From Sapria himalayana (lineage: Eukaryota > Streptophyta > Magnoliopsida > Malpighiales > Rafflesiaceae): a DNA stretch of 64,000 bases. Position numbers and translations under genes: made by a program. Under the pieces are notes generated by a model. The model was not told where the DNA came from and made no database searches. It saw only the letters and a list, made by a program, of their open reading frames with translations. Each line of letters opens with the position of its first letter. The first letter of the stretch is position 1. This document shows positions 43,055 to 56,135 of the stretch, piece after piece. The DNA lies in assembly GCA_029783825.1 (NCBI GenBank), contig JAREIK010005940.1, positions 19,493-83,492 on the forward strand. Direction: 5' to 3'.

Positions 43055-43490
43055 CTATATGTTTTATTATATATAACTATTTATAACTATATATATATTA
43101 TATGTAAAATAATATATAATTATAAATAATTGTATCTTACTATGTGTATAACTTTAAAAGTTTTATGCATAATTATATTTAAATATTAAATTTACAACTA
43201 TATTTTTGTATATAGTTGTACATAAAAAATGTATTTTACTATATCTATACCTATACATTACTATATGTATAATTATATAAAATTAAATGAACAAATATAT
43301 AAACCTACATGTATAAATATATGTTTAACTATATGTGTAACTATATGTATAACCACCTGTAACTATATTTATAATTATAGTATAACAACACACAACATTA
43401 TTTTAAACTATCTGTGGATAACTATATATAAATATTTGTATATCTAAATAAATGTCTATATAATGATATATAACTATAATTACAGACAAT
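42520..43490 (-). repeat. AT-rich tandem repeat, inverted relative to the one in element 1
   Basis: This is the reverse complement of the family at 31331-33840. GTATAACAACATACAACATT near 42797 and a variant near 43382 are complementary to the TTGTATGTTGTTATAC phrase of element 1. TAACTATATATAAATATTTG-like starts occur at 42541, 42820 and 43419. A long (TA)n run lies at about 43001-43052, where the element 1 copies carry CA or GT runs. It lies immediately upstream of TNP2, as in element 1. Confidence 0.88.
43000..43052. repeat. (TA)n run of about 26 units
   Basis: The longest uninterrupted TA run I noticed in the window. It lies within the AT-rich tandem repeat of element 2. Confidence 0.9.
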
Positions 43491-43527
43491 TGTGTTAGTT
43501 AAATCAAATGAATTTTTTAACTAGTAA

Positions 43528-46500
43528 TGTAAGATGATTGTGAATGGATGTAGAAGTATCGAATAGTCAATTGAATGTTCTCTAATGAATGGGGGCATAA
43601 AGTTGATGAATTTTTTGAGTTTACTCTAAGGCATACTGAGTGTGTGAATGGTGGTATAGATATCCGATGTCCTTGCACTTTATATAATGTCAGAATAAAA
43701 AGTTTTTTTATGTTGAGACTGTGAAGATGCATTTGTATAGAAATTATTTTGTGGTAGATTACTATGTTTGGATATTCCATGGTGAGAAGCAAGTCCACCA
43801 GAGGTGTTAGAGTTCAATATGGGTGTCAGTAAGTGAAACTGATCAGATGGTCTCGGATAATATTAATCATACTACATACTATAAAATGGTTTTTGATGCT
43901 GCTTGTCCTGAATTCAACTCGAAAGAGCAACCCAATGATGAGACAAGGAATTTCTATGATATGATTTGAGCTGGAGATAAACCTGTATATGAGGAAAATT
44001 CTAAGCATACTCAACTTTCTATAGCTGTGAGGATATTAGAAATAAAGTGCAGATACTGGTGTTCATGGGGATGGTTTGATGATATGCCTAAATTCATTCA
44101 AGGATTATTGCCATAGGATAATCTGATGCTATTGGATTTCTATAGCATGAAGAAGTTAGTTAGAGGCTTGGGATTACCTGTATAGTTCATTCATTGTTGT
44201 GTGAACAACTGAATGATATACTAGGGTGATAACATTGACCTTTACAGTTGTAAAATATGTGGGCATGCTCGTTACAAGTAAAAGTTTATGGGTTCTTGAA
44301 ATAGATTGTATATACGTAAGTTGAAGGCACTGTATAATAAGATGCACAATTTTTCAATAACACCTAGGTTGTTGAGATTGTATGCATTAACCGCAATAGC
44401 TAATGAAAAGAGGTGGCATTCAGAGCATCATATGGAGGATGGTAAGATGTGTCACCCTTCTGATGCCCCTGCTTGGAAACATTTTGATGGGTATTTTCAT
44501 GATTTTTCTTATGAAGTACGAAATGTTAGTCTGGGTTTATTTGCTAATGGTTTTAAACCATTTAGTCAATCAAATAGCAATATTCTTTGTGGGATGTGGT
44601 GGTGACCCGTATAATTTTTTTCCATACTTATGTATGAAGGAGAAATATATGTTTTGACTATGTTAGTGCCGGGGCCTATGAATCCAAAGGAGGCGATAGA
44701 TGTTTTCTTGCAGCCATTGATAGTGAAGTTGAAAGTCTTTGAGGTGTTGGGGTTCAAACTTATAATATTTTCAAATGATAAAATTTTCAAATGTGCGCTA
44801 CCCTCATGTGGACCATAAATGACTTTCTACCATATTCTATGATGTCTAGGTGGAGTACAACTAGTATGTTGTCATGTCCTCATTGTATGGAAGATTCTGA
44901 TACTTTTAGATTAATTAAGAGCGAAAAATAGTCATGGTTCGTCAACCATCGTATATTTTTTCCCATTAATCATCAGTATCGACGTAATGCCAAAGACTTC
45001 ATTAAGAAGAAAAAGGTTACTAAACAATTCCTGTCGGTTTGATTTGGGGATGATATTCTATGGGAATTGAATAATAGAGGGTTGAGGAAGGTGATAAATG
45101 ATGATGTTGAGGTTGTGAATGCAACTATATCATGGTGGAATAAGAGAAGTATTTTTTGGGATTTTCCCTACTACCGTGAGCACTTGCTTAGGCACAATCT
45201 TGATATTATGCATATCAAGAAGAATGTTTTTGACAATATTTTCAATATGGTATTTAACATTCCAAGGAAAACTAAGGACACTTACAAGTAAAGAGATAAG
45301 TTGAATAAATATTGTCGTTGTCCTTATTTTGCTAAAAATCTTGTCACCAATAAATATCTTGATGTGCTATTTGTTCTGAATAAATCATAGAAGAAGGTTG
45401 TGTTGTAGTGGGTAAAAAAACTTAGATTTCTAGATGGGTATGGTTATAATGTGGGGAGATGTGTGGATGCGAAAAAAATTAAGATGTCTGGCATGAAAGG
45501 TCATGATTGTCATGTATTAATGCAAAGGTTGTTACCAATTTCTCTTCAAGAATTCCTACCTAATATAATATGGGAGCTGATAACTAAGATTTCTTTATTC
45601 TTCAAGAAACTAACTTCTTCTTCATTGACTAATGAGCAGTTGAAGAATCTGGATGAACAAATTCTAGTTATCATATGCAATCTTGAGAAAATCATTCCTC
45701 CTAATTTTTTTTACTCAATGGAACATCTTCAAGTGCACTTGCCTTACAAAGCTTGGATTGCTAGTCCTGTCCATTATCATTGGATGTATCCTCCAGAAAG
45801 GTAATATTAATTCACTAAACCAATTCTTTTTCTATATATAAATTTATATATACACAAAATGACTTGTAATTGTCATTAATCTTTTTGTAGATACTTGAAA
45901 AAAATAAAGTATACTATAATGAAAAAGGCTCATGCTCAGGATTCTATATCAATAGGTTATATTATAGATCCAACTCTATTTCAAAATTCACATCATTCTA
46001 TATCCAAGGAGATCCAACTCTTACACTTAAGGAAAAGTGGAATGAGATTTATCTTTATGACAATATGGATAATGAATTATTTGAAATTTTTATACCTCCG
46101 CGTAAAGCAATTAGTGGTGAAGAGAAAAGGTATCTAGCAAACTATGAATATTCTATAGCTCATCTATATGTCCTAATGAATTGTCTGGAGATTTAACCAT
46201 CCATTGAGTTAGTAATTCCTAATAGTCAAATAACATTTGTTACGCATTATAATTTACTATTTCCTATCAATGTATCAATTATTTTAAATTTCTTTTTTTT
46301 AATGATTTTGTTAAAGATAAATGAAAGAGTTTTCAAACATGAATGAAATAGCAATCAATGCCATGACGAAAAAAAAATTCCGTCATTTTTTGAAAAATAC
46401 GTATGTTTATTTTTAATTAAAATCACAAAATAATTGTATTGTTATAATAAAAATATATAATAGTAATCTAAATAATCCACTTAATTTTGATTATAGGTTC

Positions 46501-47214
46501 ATAATCATGCAAATAAAATTTCTAATAATTATCTTTGATGTATAACACGAGGTATCCTAAGAGAGGTTTAAACATACAATGATTATAGTGTGAATGGTTT
46601 TAAAATTCACACAAAATTGTATGGTAGCTATCGGGCAATAGATAATACAGGGGTATGCCTAAAAGGATATGTGTATAAAGAAACTAAATATAACTATTAC
46701 GGGACTCTAGTCGAAGTGATTGAGTTAGAATTTGAAGCCCTTCTAGTTAAAAAACTGTGTTATTCAAATGTGAATGGTTCGATCCAACACCACATGTTAG
46801 TTTTTATTTTTCATCCACAATATAAACTTGTCGACGTGCATGATAAAAAATGATTCAACAAGTATGAATCTTTTTTTAGCAGCCCAAGCATCACAGGTTT
46901 ATTATTGTGAATATCTGGGTAGTACCGGTCCTAGAAAGGATTGTAAAGCTGTGTGAAAGATAAAAGCAATGGCTCAAATTGACATCCCCACATCACCAAG
47001 TATTCATTTCATAGAATCAGCTTTTCAAAATGATGACAATGATTTTATAATCGAAGATGTAGTCGGTGATGAAGACATCCTTTTAGTCGCATTTTATAAG
47101 ATTGATACAAGCGGGGATGTAGATGTTGATGAAAAGTTAATTGATTATGAGGAAGAAATGAGTGATGAAAATGAGTTTGAAAATGATGTTACTATATCTG
47201 AAGAAGAAGATTAA
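43528..47214 (+). pseudogene. TNP2: TNP2-type CACTA transposase pseudogene
   Basis: Almost the whole transposase can be followed across frames. The Transpos_assoc region (about 43590-43790) has VDEFFEFTLRHTECVN, IRCPC and YYVWIFHGE. The TNP2 start has MVFDAACPEFN and FYDMI (43889-43966), then MKKLVRGLGLPV and SCKICGHARYK (44148-44280). The core has TPRLLRLYALTAIANEKRWH and MCHPSDAPAWKHFDGY (44362-44490), VPGPMNPKEAIDVFLQPL, RHNLDIMHIKKNVFDNIF (45191-45243), KGHDCHVLMQRLLP and YSMEHLQVHLPYKAW. An exact GT-AG intron lies at 45801-45890. A DUF4216-like region follows (about 46575-46965: VNGFKIHTKLYGS, HPQYKLVDVHDKK, QASQVYY), then an acidic tail ending at 47214. The family protein catalyses cut-and-paste transposition in the nucleus. 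There are stops at 43967, 44114 and 44183 and further frameshifts, so no active enzyme can be made. Confidence 0.95.
45801..45890 (+). other. Intron in TNP2 pseudogene
   Basis: A 90-bp GT-AG intron. The reading frame joins exactly from ...WMYPPE through an Arg codon split across the junction to YLKKIKY, matching the continuous TNP2 family sequence. Its preservation shows that the copy arose by DNA transposition and not by retrocopying. Confidence 0.85.
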
Positions 47215-47302
47215 CCAGATTTGGATGATTCTGATGAGAATGAGTAGACAGTGAGTTAATCATTTTTGTTTATTTTCATTTCATAATGTATTTTTTATAG
47301 GT

Positions 47303-49083
47303 ATGGCACGTGGATGAGGTAGAGGTAGCATGTTGCAAGATTGTATAAGTTATGGTATAGGCAGCACGGCATTTGGTATGCCCAGAACTAGTATAGGGTC
47401 ATGGGTGGAAGAGATACCACAACAGAGAGAGAAGGTTGTGAATGTACCACAGCAGCAACATCAGCTTACTGATCCACAAAATGGTCCTGAGATTTTAAAT
47501 AATGATCAAGAGACGTGGGAGGGATAGGAGTGAGAGGATGGATATGTTGGAGAGTCTTCCTCAGAGCACCCTATAGATGAGACTCTCTCTATTTCTCAGT
47601 TTGATCTGATAATTGATAATCCGTAAGATATAAAACTTAATAAATGATTTCTCAATTTATTAATTTATTTCTTACTTGCTAATAATTTTTTGTTATAGGA
47701 TGAAGTTAGTGTCGTCTAGTTCCTTTTCAAGGGTTCTGAGAATAATTTTCATGAAATCCTTAAAACTTAATGGAGATAATTGAAAGTTACTCACATATAA
47801 ATATCAATTAATGATTTGGAGACAATTTAAGCTAAATATTACTAAATAAAAATTTTTACATCTTTTATTTATTCTTTTGTTCACTAATTAAAAATTATTT
47901 ATTTATAATTGTAGAACGCTAACAAGTGGACTCAGCTAAAGGAGTCGGTCAAAAGTGTGTTCTACAAACATGCTGCCAGTCGGTATAAAGACACGGTGTA
48001 CGAGATCAAAGATAAATGACTGAAGAAGAACGAAAAAAATTCGAGTGTCCCAGATCATGTTTTTGAGGAGTGGCGAAGCAGATGGAAAGATCTAGATTAT
48101 AAGAAGAGATGTGCTAAACATAGTGGAAATCACGCTAAGAGCAGGCTGGGGAGGGTAGTCGCATGTCTACACACACTTGTGGATCTTACTCTATGCATGA
48201 GCACAATGAGCATTGGTATTATTTCTAATTTATTCTTTTTATGTTTATTACTTTATGAATTGTATTCAATTATGCATAAATGTCATTTTTCATAAGAAAA
48301 TTATTTTCAATAGAATTAATGTATGTATTGTGTGTAATTATAGATACCAAGGAGGGTAAGAAGCCTAGTTCTCCTCGCTTATTTAGATACATGCACACGA
48401 AGGCTTATGATGATCAGACTTTAGTTGATCAGGATCTCGTGCAGCAAATGTAAGTTTATATAAAAAAAATTAATTTTGCTTTTTTTTGTTTGAATATAAA
48501 TTAAAATACTTTTGGTATGTTTTTATTAGGTGGGATATGAGGAATTGTTAGCTACTACGACTCAAGTGTATTTCAAGTCTACTTCAGGTTCAAGTGATGG
48601 TGCAATAGGTAGTTCTCATTCATCAGTTCTACCAATTGATGCGAATCAGATTTGGTATTTAGCTATTGATAGCAAGGAGAAGATACCTATATGTGGTGTT
48701 TGTTCGTCAACATCATCATTCTACTCACATAGACAACTAGAATATGAATCTGAATTTTCAAGAAAAGTTTTGAATTTGTTCTTGAAGATGGAGGAATTTT
48801 AGGACTAGATGCAAAATTTGATACATTTCAATTGGTCAATACTGAGTGACGCATGATCGACTATGAGGATGATAGGGATGAGTTACGTATCCATATTGAC
48901 TGACTTACAAACAATTTTCAGGAGTGAGGACTATAGTTCAACGCTGATGATCTACTTCGAATTGTTCGGCGTAATCATCTAGCTATAGCATCTACTCCAT
49001 CACCTACAATGTTACTTACAGCAACCACATCAGGACTAGCAACAGCAAACAGCTCTATCCCAAAACCTGACATCTCACCGTGA
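47303..49083 (+). pseudogene. TNP1/Ptta-like (plant transposase, En/Spm second gene) pseudogene
   Basis: It starts about 90 bp after TNP2 on the same strand with ATG-GCA-CGT-GGA (MARG), then a stop where Arg is expected, then GRGS, a typical Gly-Arg start of this gene class. The first exon (to about 47622) is Gln-rich. From 47915 it reads WTQLKESVKSVFYKHAASRY and KDTVYEIKDK, then HVFEEWRSRWKDLDYKKRCA, and after an intron (48216-48343) SPRLFRYMHTKAYDDQTLVD. This is the pattern of the plant transposase Ptta/En/Spm domain. A further exon (48530-48801) carries KEKIPICGVCSSTSSFYS, similar to the GRVYGLGS-type end of the family. The normal product binds the subterminal repeats and helps excision. 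Stops at about 47312 and 48017 and further breaks inactivate it. Confidence 0.85.
48216..48529 (+). other. Two introns of the TNP1/Ptta-like pseudogene
   Basis: Introns with GT-AG borders can be placed at 48216-48343 and 48450-48529 (donor GTAAGT). They flank the short exon 48344-48449, which encodes the SPRLFRYMHTKAYDD motif. Confidence 0.65.
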
Positions 49084-49320
49084 GGACCAAAAATGTCGCA
49101 TCATAATGATTATGATACTAGGTTGGATGATTCAGTGTATTACACACAATTTTTTTTCAATTCCTTAAACTTTGATTTTGGATTTTAAATTTTTATTATA
49201 TCTTGATCTTTTTAATATATAAATGCAGTATATATAGTTGTTTGCTTTATTTATTTTTTTGTTCTATCTATAAATGCAGTAATTTTTATTTGGATTTAAT
49301 ATATAAATGTAAGTTTATAT
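49084..49320. other. AT-rich 3' flank of element 2
   Basis: A T-rich stretch of about 240 bp after the second pseudogene, with the phrase TCTATAAATGCAGTA and a similar ATATAAATGCAGTATAT nearby. No CACTA terminus or subterminal repeat cluster is present before the TCTA array starts, so the 3' end of the element appears lost. Confidence 0.6.
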
Positions 49321-51454
49321 AAATCTATCTATCTAATTATTTATCAATTCATCAATCTATATGTCTATTTGTATATCTAATTATCTATCTCTCTCTCTAT
49401 CAATCGATCTATCTATATATCTATTTATGTATTAATATATATATATATATCTACCTATCTATTTATCTTTATATATATATATATATATATATCTATCTAT
49501 CTATCTATATACCTATATATATATGTATTTATTTATTTATTTATCTATCATTCTATCTAACTTTTTACCTATCTATCTATTTATCTATTTGTATTTCTAT
49601 ATATAAATTTATCTATCTATATATCAATCTATCTACGTATCTATATATGTATCAATCTATCAATTTATAATCTTTCTATGAATCAATCAATATATCTATC
49701 TCTCTTTCTATCTTTCAATATATCAATCAATTGATCAATCTGTCTATCTATGAGTATATCTATCTATATTTCTATCTACATATATGTTTGTCTATCTATT
49801 TGCATATATATATATACCTATATATATATCTCTCTATATATCTATCTATCTATCTATCACTCTATATATCTATCTATCACTCTATATATCTATCTATCTT
49901 TCTATTTTACTATTTTTCTATCTATATATCTTTCATTCTATCAATCAATCAATCTATTTGTCTATCAATGTGTGTATATGTCTCTCTATCTATATGCCTT
50001 TCTATCTAGTTATTATATATCTATTTATCTATGTATAAATCTAATTATCTATCTATCTAACTATCTATCTATATATCTAATTAAATATCGATCTATTTTT
50101 TTTCTGTCTATCTTTCTATTTAGGTATATGTCTATCTATCTATATATTTATTTATTTAACTATCATTCTCTATGTATGCCTATCAATCATTCAAACAATC
50201 AATCAATCAAAAAATCTTTTTGTCTATCTATCTATATATCTATCTAACTATCTATTTATCTATCTATATACCTATCTATCTATATATCTTTCTATTCATC
50301 TATCTATGGTTCTATCATTGTAATTATCCAATTATCTATTTTTCCATCTATCCATCTATCAATCTATCTATTTTCCATCTATCATATATTTATTAATCCA
50401 TCTATCTAAATATCCATAAATCCATATTTCCATCTATCCACCTTTATATCTATCAATCGATCTATATATCCATCTATCTATCTATCATTCTATCCATCTA
50501 TCTATCTACCACATATTTATCTATTTATCTATCTATCAATTTGTGTATCATTCATTTTGTCAATCAGTTAATCTGACTATTTATAAATCTATCTATCTTT
50601 CTGTTTGTGTATTTATCTATCTATATGTCTATCTATATATTTAGTTATTTATCTATTTATTTATCTGTCTAATTATCTATCTAGCTATCTTTCTATCTAT
50701 GTATCTATATGTATAACTATATATCTATTGTTAATTCTATCTGTCAATCTATCTATCTAATTACATGTGTATCTATCTATCTATATATCTATCTATCTAT
50801 TTGTCTATGTATCTGCCTATCAGTCTATCTATCTATGTATCTATCTATCTATTTGTCTATCTATCTATCTATCTATGTGTCTATCAATCTATCCATATAT
50901 GTAACTATTTGAATATTTGTCGATCTGTATATTTCTTTATCTGATTATCTATCTATCTATCACTTTGACTAAATGTCTATCATTCTATCTATCTATCTGT
51001 CTATTTACTATTTGACTATCTTTGTATCTATATATCTATCTATTTGTCAATTAGTCTATCTATTGATTTGTCTATCTATCTACCTTTCTATCTCACTATC
51101 TGTCTATCTATCTATCTATTTGTATATTTATCAATCTATCTATATTTTATCTATCTATAGTCTATATGTCTATGTTTGTATCTATTTATTTGTATATCTG
51201 TCTATCTGTATATTTATCTATCAAACTAACTATCTATTTATCTATTTGTATATCTCTCTTTCTGTCTTACTATATTTCTTTCTTACTGTATTTCTTTCTT
51301 TCTGTCTAACTGTCTAATTATATATCTATCAATCTGTCTATCCATCTATTTGTCTATTTTCTATTTAACTATCTTTCTAAAGTCTATCGGTCTACCTTTC
51401 TATCTGACTATTTGTTTTTCTTTCTATCTTTCTATCTGTCTATCTATCTAATAT

Positions 51455-51570
51455 GTCTATCTATGTACCTATATACCTATCTACCTCTCTACCTATCTAC
51501 CTGTCTACTTTTCTACCAGTCTACCTATTTATCTATCAACTTGTTTACCTGTCTACCTTTTTATCTATCA
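51455..51570 (-). repeat. CTAC-rich sub-array
   Basis: A run of CTAC units (for example CTATCTACCTCTCTACCTAT) replaces CTAT for about 110 bp. Similar CTAC-rich patches occur near 55500-55560, 58243-58345, 63063-63150 and 63915-63960. They are the most GC-rich parts of the right arms. Confidence 0.75.
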
Positions 51571-52172
51571 AATTATTAATTTATCAATCTATCTATCTCT
51601 TTATATATCTATCTTTCTATCAAACTATCTATCTGCCTATTTGCCTATCTATCTATTTTCCTATATGTTTTTATGTTTATATATCAATCAATCAATCAAT
51701 AAATTTTTCTGTCGATTTATCATTATGTTTATTTGTCTATCTTTCTATCAATTTATCTATCTATCATTATATCTATATATCTATCTATCAGTCTATCTAC
51801 TATCTATATATCAATCTATCTATTAATCTTTCAATCTATCTATCTATCTATGAATCAATTAATCAATCTATCTATCTATGTGTCTATTTATCTAACTTTC
51901 TACAAATCAATCTGTCTATCTTTCTATCTCTTTATCTATCTATCTATCTATCTTTATATTTATCTATCTATTTAAATGTCTATCTATCTGTCTGTCTATC
52001 TGTGTGTCTATCTATCTTTATAACTACCTATTTGCCTATCTATCTATTTATCTATCTATCTAGGTATCTAACTATCTGACTATTTATCAAACAATCTATC
52101 AATAAATCTATCTTTGTATCAATCTTTCTATCTATCATTTTGTAAATCTATCTATTTGTATAGATATCTTTC

Positions 52173-52209
<37 letters not shown>

Positions 52210-55200
52210 ATTTATCTATCTCTTTATCTTTCTATATATCTATCTGTTTATTTATCTATCTACTTATCTATCTATCTATATGTATATATATCTATTTATC
52301 TATCTATATATCTATCATTCTACCTATTCATCTATCTATCAATCTATCTGTCATTCTATCTGCATATCAATCTAGTTGTCTATCTCTTAATCTATATATC
52401 TATCTATTTATCTTCGTATATATCTATCTATCTATTTATCTATCTATTTATCTACATATCTATCTAACTATCTATTTGTCTAAATATCTCTCTACCTATA
52501 TATCTATCATTCTAACAATCTATGTATCTATCCATCTATCTCTTTATCTTTCTAAATATCTATCTATCTATCTACGTGTCTAGCAATCTATCTATCTATC
52601 TATATGTATAACTATCTAGCTATCTATCTATGTTTCAAACAGTCTATCAAACTATAAGTCTATCTTTCTTTTTCTCTTTCTATGTATCTATCTATTTATT
52701 TATCTATCTATCTTTCTTTATATCTATTTGTTTATTTTTCTATATGTCTAGCTATTTATCTGCCATTTAATATATTTATCTATCTTTCTTTCTTTCTAAT
52801 AATCTATCTATATGTCTGTCTATCTATCTATCTATCTGTCTGTCTGTTTGTCTATCTATCTATCTTTCTTTCTTTCAGTTTATTTATTTATGTATCTATC
52901 TATCTATCTCTCTATCTATCTATCTATCTTTTAGTCTATCTATTTATGTATGTACGTATCTATCTAAGTATCTATCTATCTGTCTATATATCTATCTATC
53001 AATGTGTGTATCAATCTATTTATCCATCTATCTATCTATTTGTCTTTCAAACTATCTATCTATCTTTCTTTCTTTTATTGTTCAATATATCTATCTATTA
53101 ATTGAACTATATATATATATATTTATCTATTAATCTATCTATCATTCAATCTATCAATTTATCTACCTATATATATATATATATATATATATTTATGGTT
53201 ATATATCTTTCTATCTATTTATTTTTTAATCTATATATTTATCTATCTATATTTCTATCTATCTATATTCCTATATATTTATCTATCTATATGTCTAACT
53301 TTCTCACTATATATTAGTTTATTTTTTTATCTATCTTTCTATTATCTATCACTCTATTTATCTGCCTTTTTATCTATATGTCTACATATCTATCTATCTA
53401 TATTTTATCTATCTATTTATGTACATATCTATAAATTTGTCTAATTATCTATATGACTATCTACTATCTATCTATCTATATGTCTGTCTGTCTATCTATC
53501 TATGTATATATTTATCTTTTTATATTTCTATCTAATTATCTTTCTATATGTCTATCTTTCTATATGTCTATCTTTCAATGTCTATCTATCTATATGTTTA
53601 TCTTTCTATATGTCTTTCATTCTATCATTCTATCTTTCTATCTTTCTATCAATCATCATTCCAATATATTTATCTATCAATCTATTTATTTATCAATCTG
53701 TCTATATGTCTATCAATCTATCTATTTATATATCTATCTATCATTCTATATATCTATCTATCATTCTTTTGATCTCTCTATTTGTATATATTTTTACCTG
53801 TCTATTTATCTAAATGTCTATTTCTCTATCGATTTGTCAGTCTATCTAACTATTTGTCAGTGTATCTGTCTATCTTCCTATCTACCTATTTGCCAATATG
53901 CCTCTCTGCCTATCTACTAATCTAAATATTTACCTATCTACTTATCTTCTATCTATCTATATATCTATTTATATGTCTATCTATCTATATGTCTTTCTAT
54001 TTATCTATATATTATCTATCTATCTATCTATTTGTCTGATGTCTATTAATCTATTTGTCTATCCGTCTATTGATCTATCTGCCTATCTATCTATCTGCCA
54101 ATATATCTACCTATCTATGTGCCTATCTATCTATCTATATTTCTATCTATCTATCTATTTATTTATCTTTCTGTCTGTCTATATGTCTATCTGTCAATGT
54201 GCATTTATGCCTATCTATCTATCCATTTATCCATTTATCTATCTGTTTGTTTATCTATCTATCTATTTTTCTATCTATATTTTTATCTACTATCTATATA
54301 GCTATCTGTCTATATGTCTATCCGTCTATCTGGATATCAATCTATATATATATATATATCTATGTGTCTATCTATCTATTTTTTGATTTTCTATCTATCT
54401 ATCTATCTATCTATCTGTATGTCTATCTTTATATCTTTATATCTTTATATCTATCTATCTATTGATTTATCTATCTATCTTTCTATATATCTATCTATCT
54501 TCTTTCTTTCTTTCTATCTAACTATTTGTCTATCTGTTTATCTTTATTTTTTTCTATTTGTCTATCTTTAGATTTGTTTATCTATATATTTATTTATCTA
54601 TCTATACATCTTTCTTTCTATATTTCTATTTGTCAATATGTTTATCTGTCTATCAGTTTATCATTTTATCATTCTATCTTTCTATCTATCAACATAGTTA
54701 TCTATCTTTCTTTCATTCTACCTGTCTATATGTCTATCTGACTATTTTTCTATCTATCTATTTTTCTATCTTTCTATCTATTTATATGACTTTCTATCTA
54801 TTTTACTATCTGTTTATCTATGCTTCAATCTATTTGTCTATATGTCTTTCTATCTAACTTTCTATATTTCTATCTATCTATGTATCTATCTGTCTATTTG
54901 TCAATTTGTTTATCTATCTATATATCTATCAGTCTAATTATCTTTCTATCTGTTTATCTATATGCCTGTCTATTTATCTATTTGCCTATCTGTCTATCTA
55001 TATATCTATCAATATGTCTACCTATCTAGATGACTATCTTACTTTCTATCTATCTGTCTATATTTCTATCTATCTATGTGTTTATATTCCTATCAATGTA
55101 TATGTATATCTACTTTTTTGTTTATCTGTCTATATATCTAATTGTCTTTTTGTCTATATATCTATCTTTCTATGTATCTAACTATATATTGTTTATCAAT

Positions 55201-56070
55201 CTATCTATTTATCTATCAATATGTCTATCTGTCTACCTAACTATCTATTTGTCTGTCTATATGTCTATTTGTCTATTTGTCTATCTGTCTATCTATATAT
55301 CTGTCAATCACACTATCTTTATATCTATCTATTTATCTATCGATCTCACTATCTATCTATCTATCTATCTTTCTAACTGTCTACCTGTCTAATTGTTTAT
55401 CTAAATATCAAACTATCGATCTATCGATCTTTTTTTCTCTCTCTATCTGTCGATCTGTCTATATGTCTATCTATATATCTGTCTATCTATCTATCTATTT
55501 ATCTAGCTATTCTACCTGTCTACCCATCTAGATGGCTACATTTCTACTTATCTACTTGCCCATCTATTTATTTATCTAAATGTAAATATGTTTATATGTC
55601 TATATGTATATCTATCTATCTATTGATCTATATGTCTGTCTATTTTCTCTCTATCTAACTATCTATCAATCTTTTTTTCGATCTGTCTATCTATCTATAT
55701 GCATATCTATTTATCAATCAATCTATATGTTTGAATATCTATCTATTTATCTGTCTAGCTATCTATCTATCTTTCTATCAATTTGACTATCTATCTATTT
55801 GTCAATTTATCTATCTATCTCTCTTTATATCTGTCTATCTATCTATCTATCTATGTATCTGTCTATCTATATATCTCTCTATTTATCTATCTTTCTATCC
55901 GTATATCCTTCTATGTGTATATCTATCTGTCTATCTGTCAATCTATCTATCTATCTTTCTTTTTATCTATTTGTCTATCTGTATGTATATCTGTCTATCT
56001 ATTGATCAATCAATATATTTGTCTGTCTATCTAACTATTTATTTGTCTATCTATCTATCTATCTATATAT

Positions 56071-56135
56071 CTATGTGTCTTTCTATCTATCTATCTATAT
56101 ATCTATGTGTCTTTCTATCTATCTATCTATCTAAG
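56071..56135 (-). repeat. 32-bp tandem duplication
   Basis: CTATGTGTCTTTCTATCTAT occurs at 56071 and 56103 with the same following sequence, a local amplification inside the TCTA array. Confidence 0.75.

Larger units (their letters stand above)
40905..49320 (+). mobile_element. CACTA (En/Spm) element 2, decayed, plus strand
   Basis: An 8.4-kb block between a TAGA array and a TCTA array. In order it holds ACCGACCA-type subterminal repeats, an AT-rich leader, an AT-rich tandem repeat, a TNP2-type transposase pseudogene and a TNP1/Ptta-like pseudogene, both on the plus strand. This is the standard two-gene layout of plant autonomous CACTA elements. Neither terminus is clear: near 40915 there is ACTTCTAAAAAT, at best a heavily mutated CACTA end, and the 3' side has no subterminal cluster before the TCTA array begins. 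The element is immobile because of many stops and frameshifts. Confidence 0.88.
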
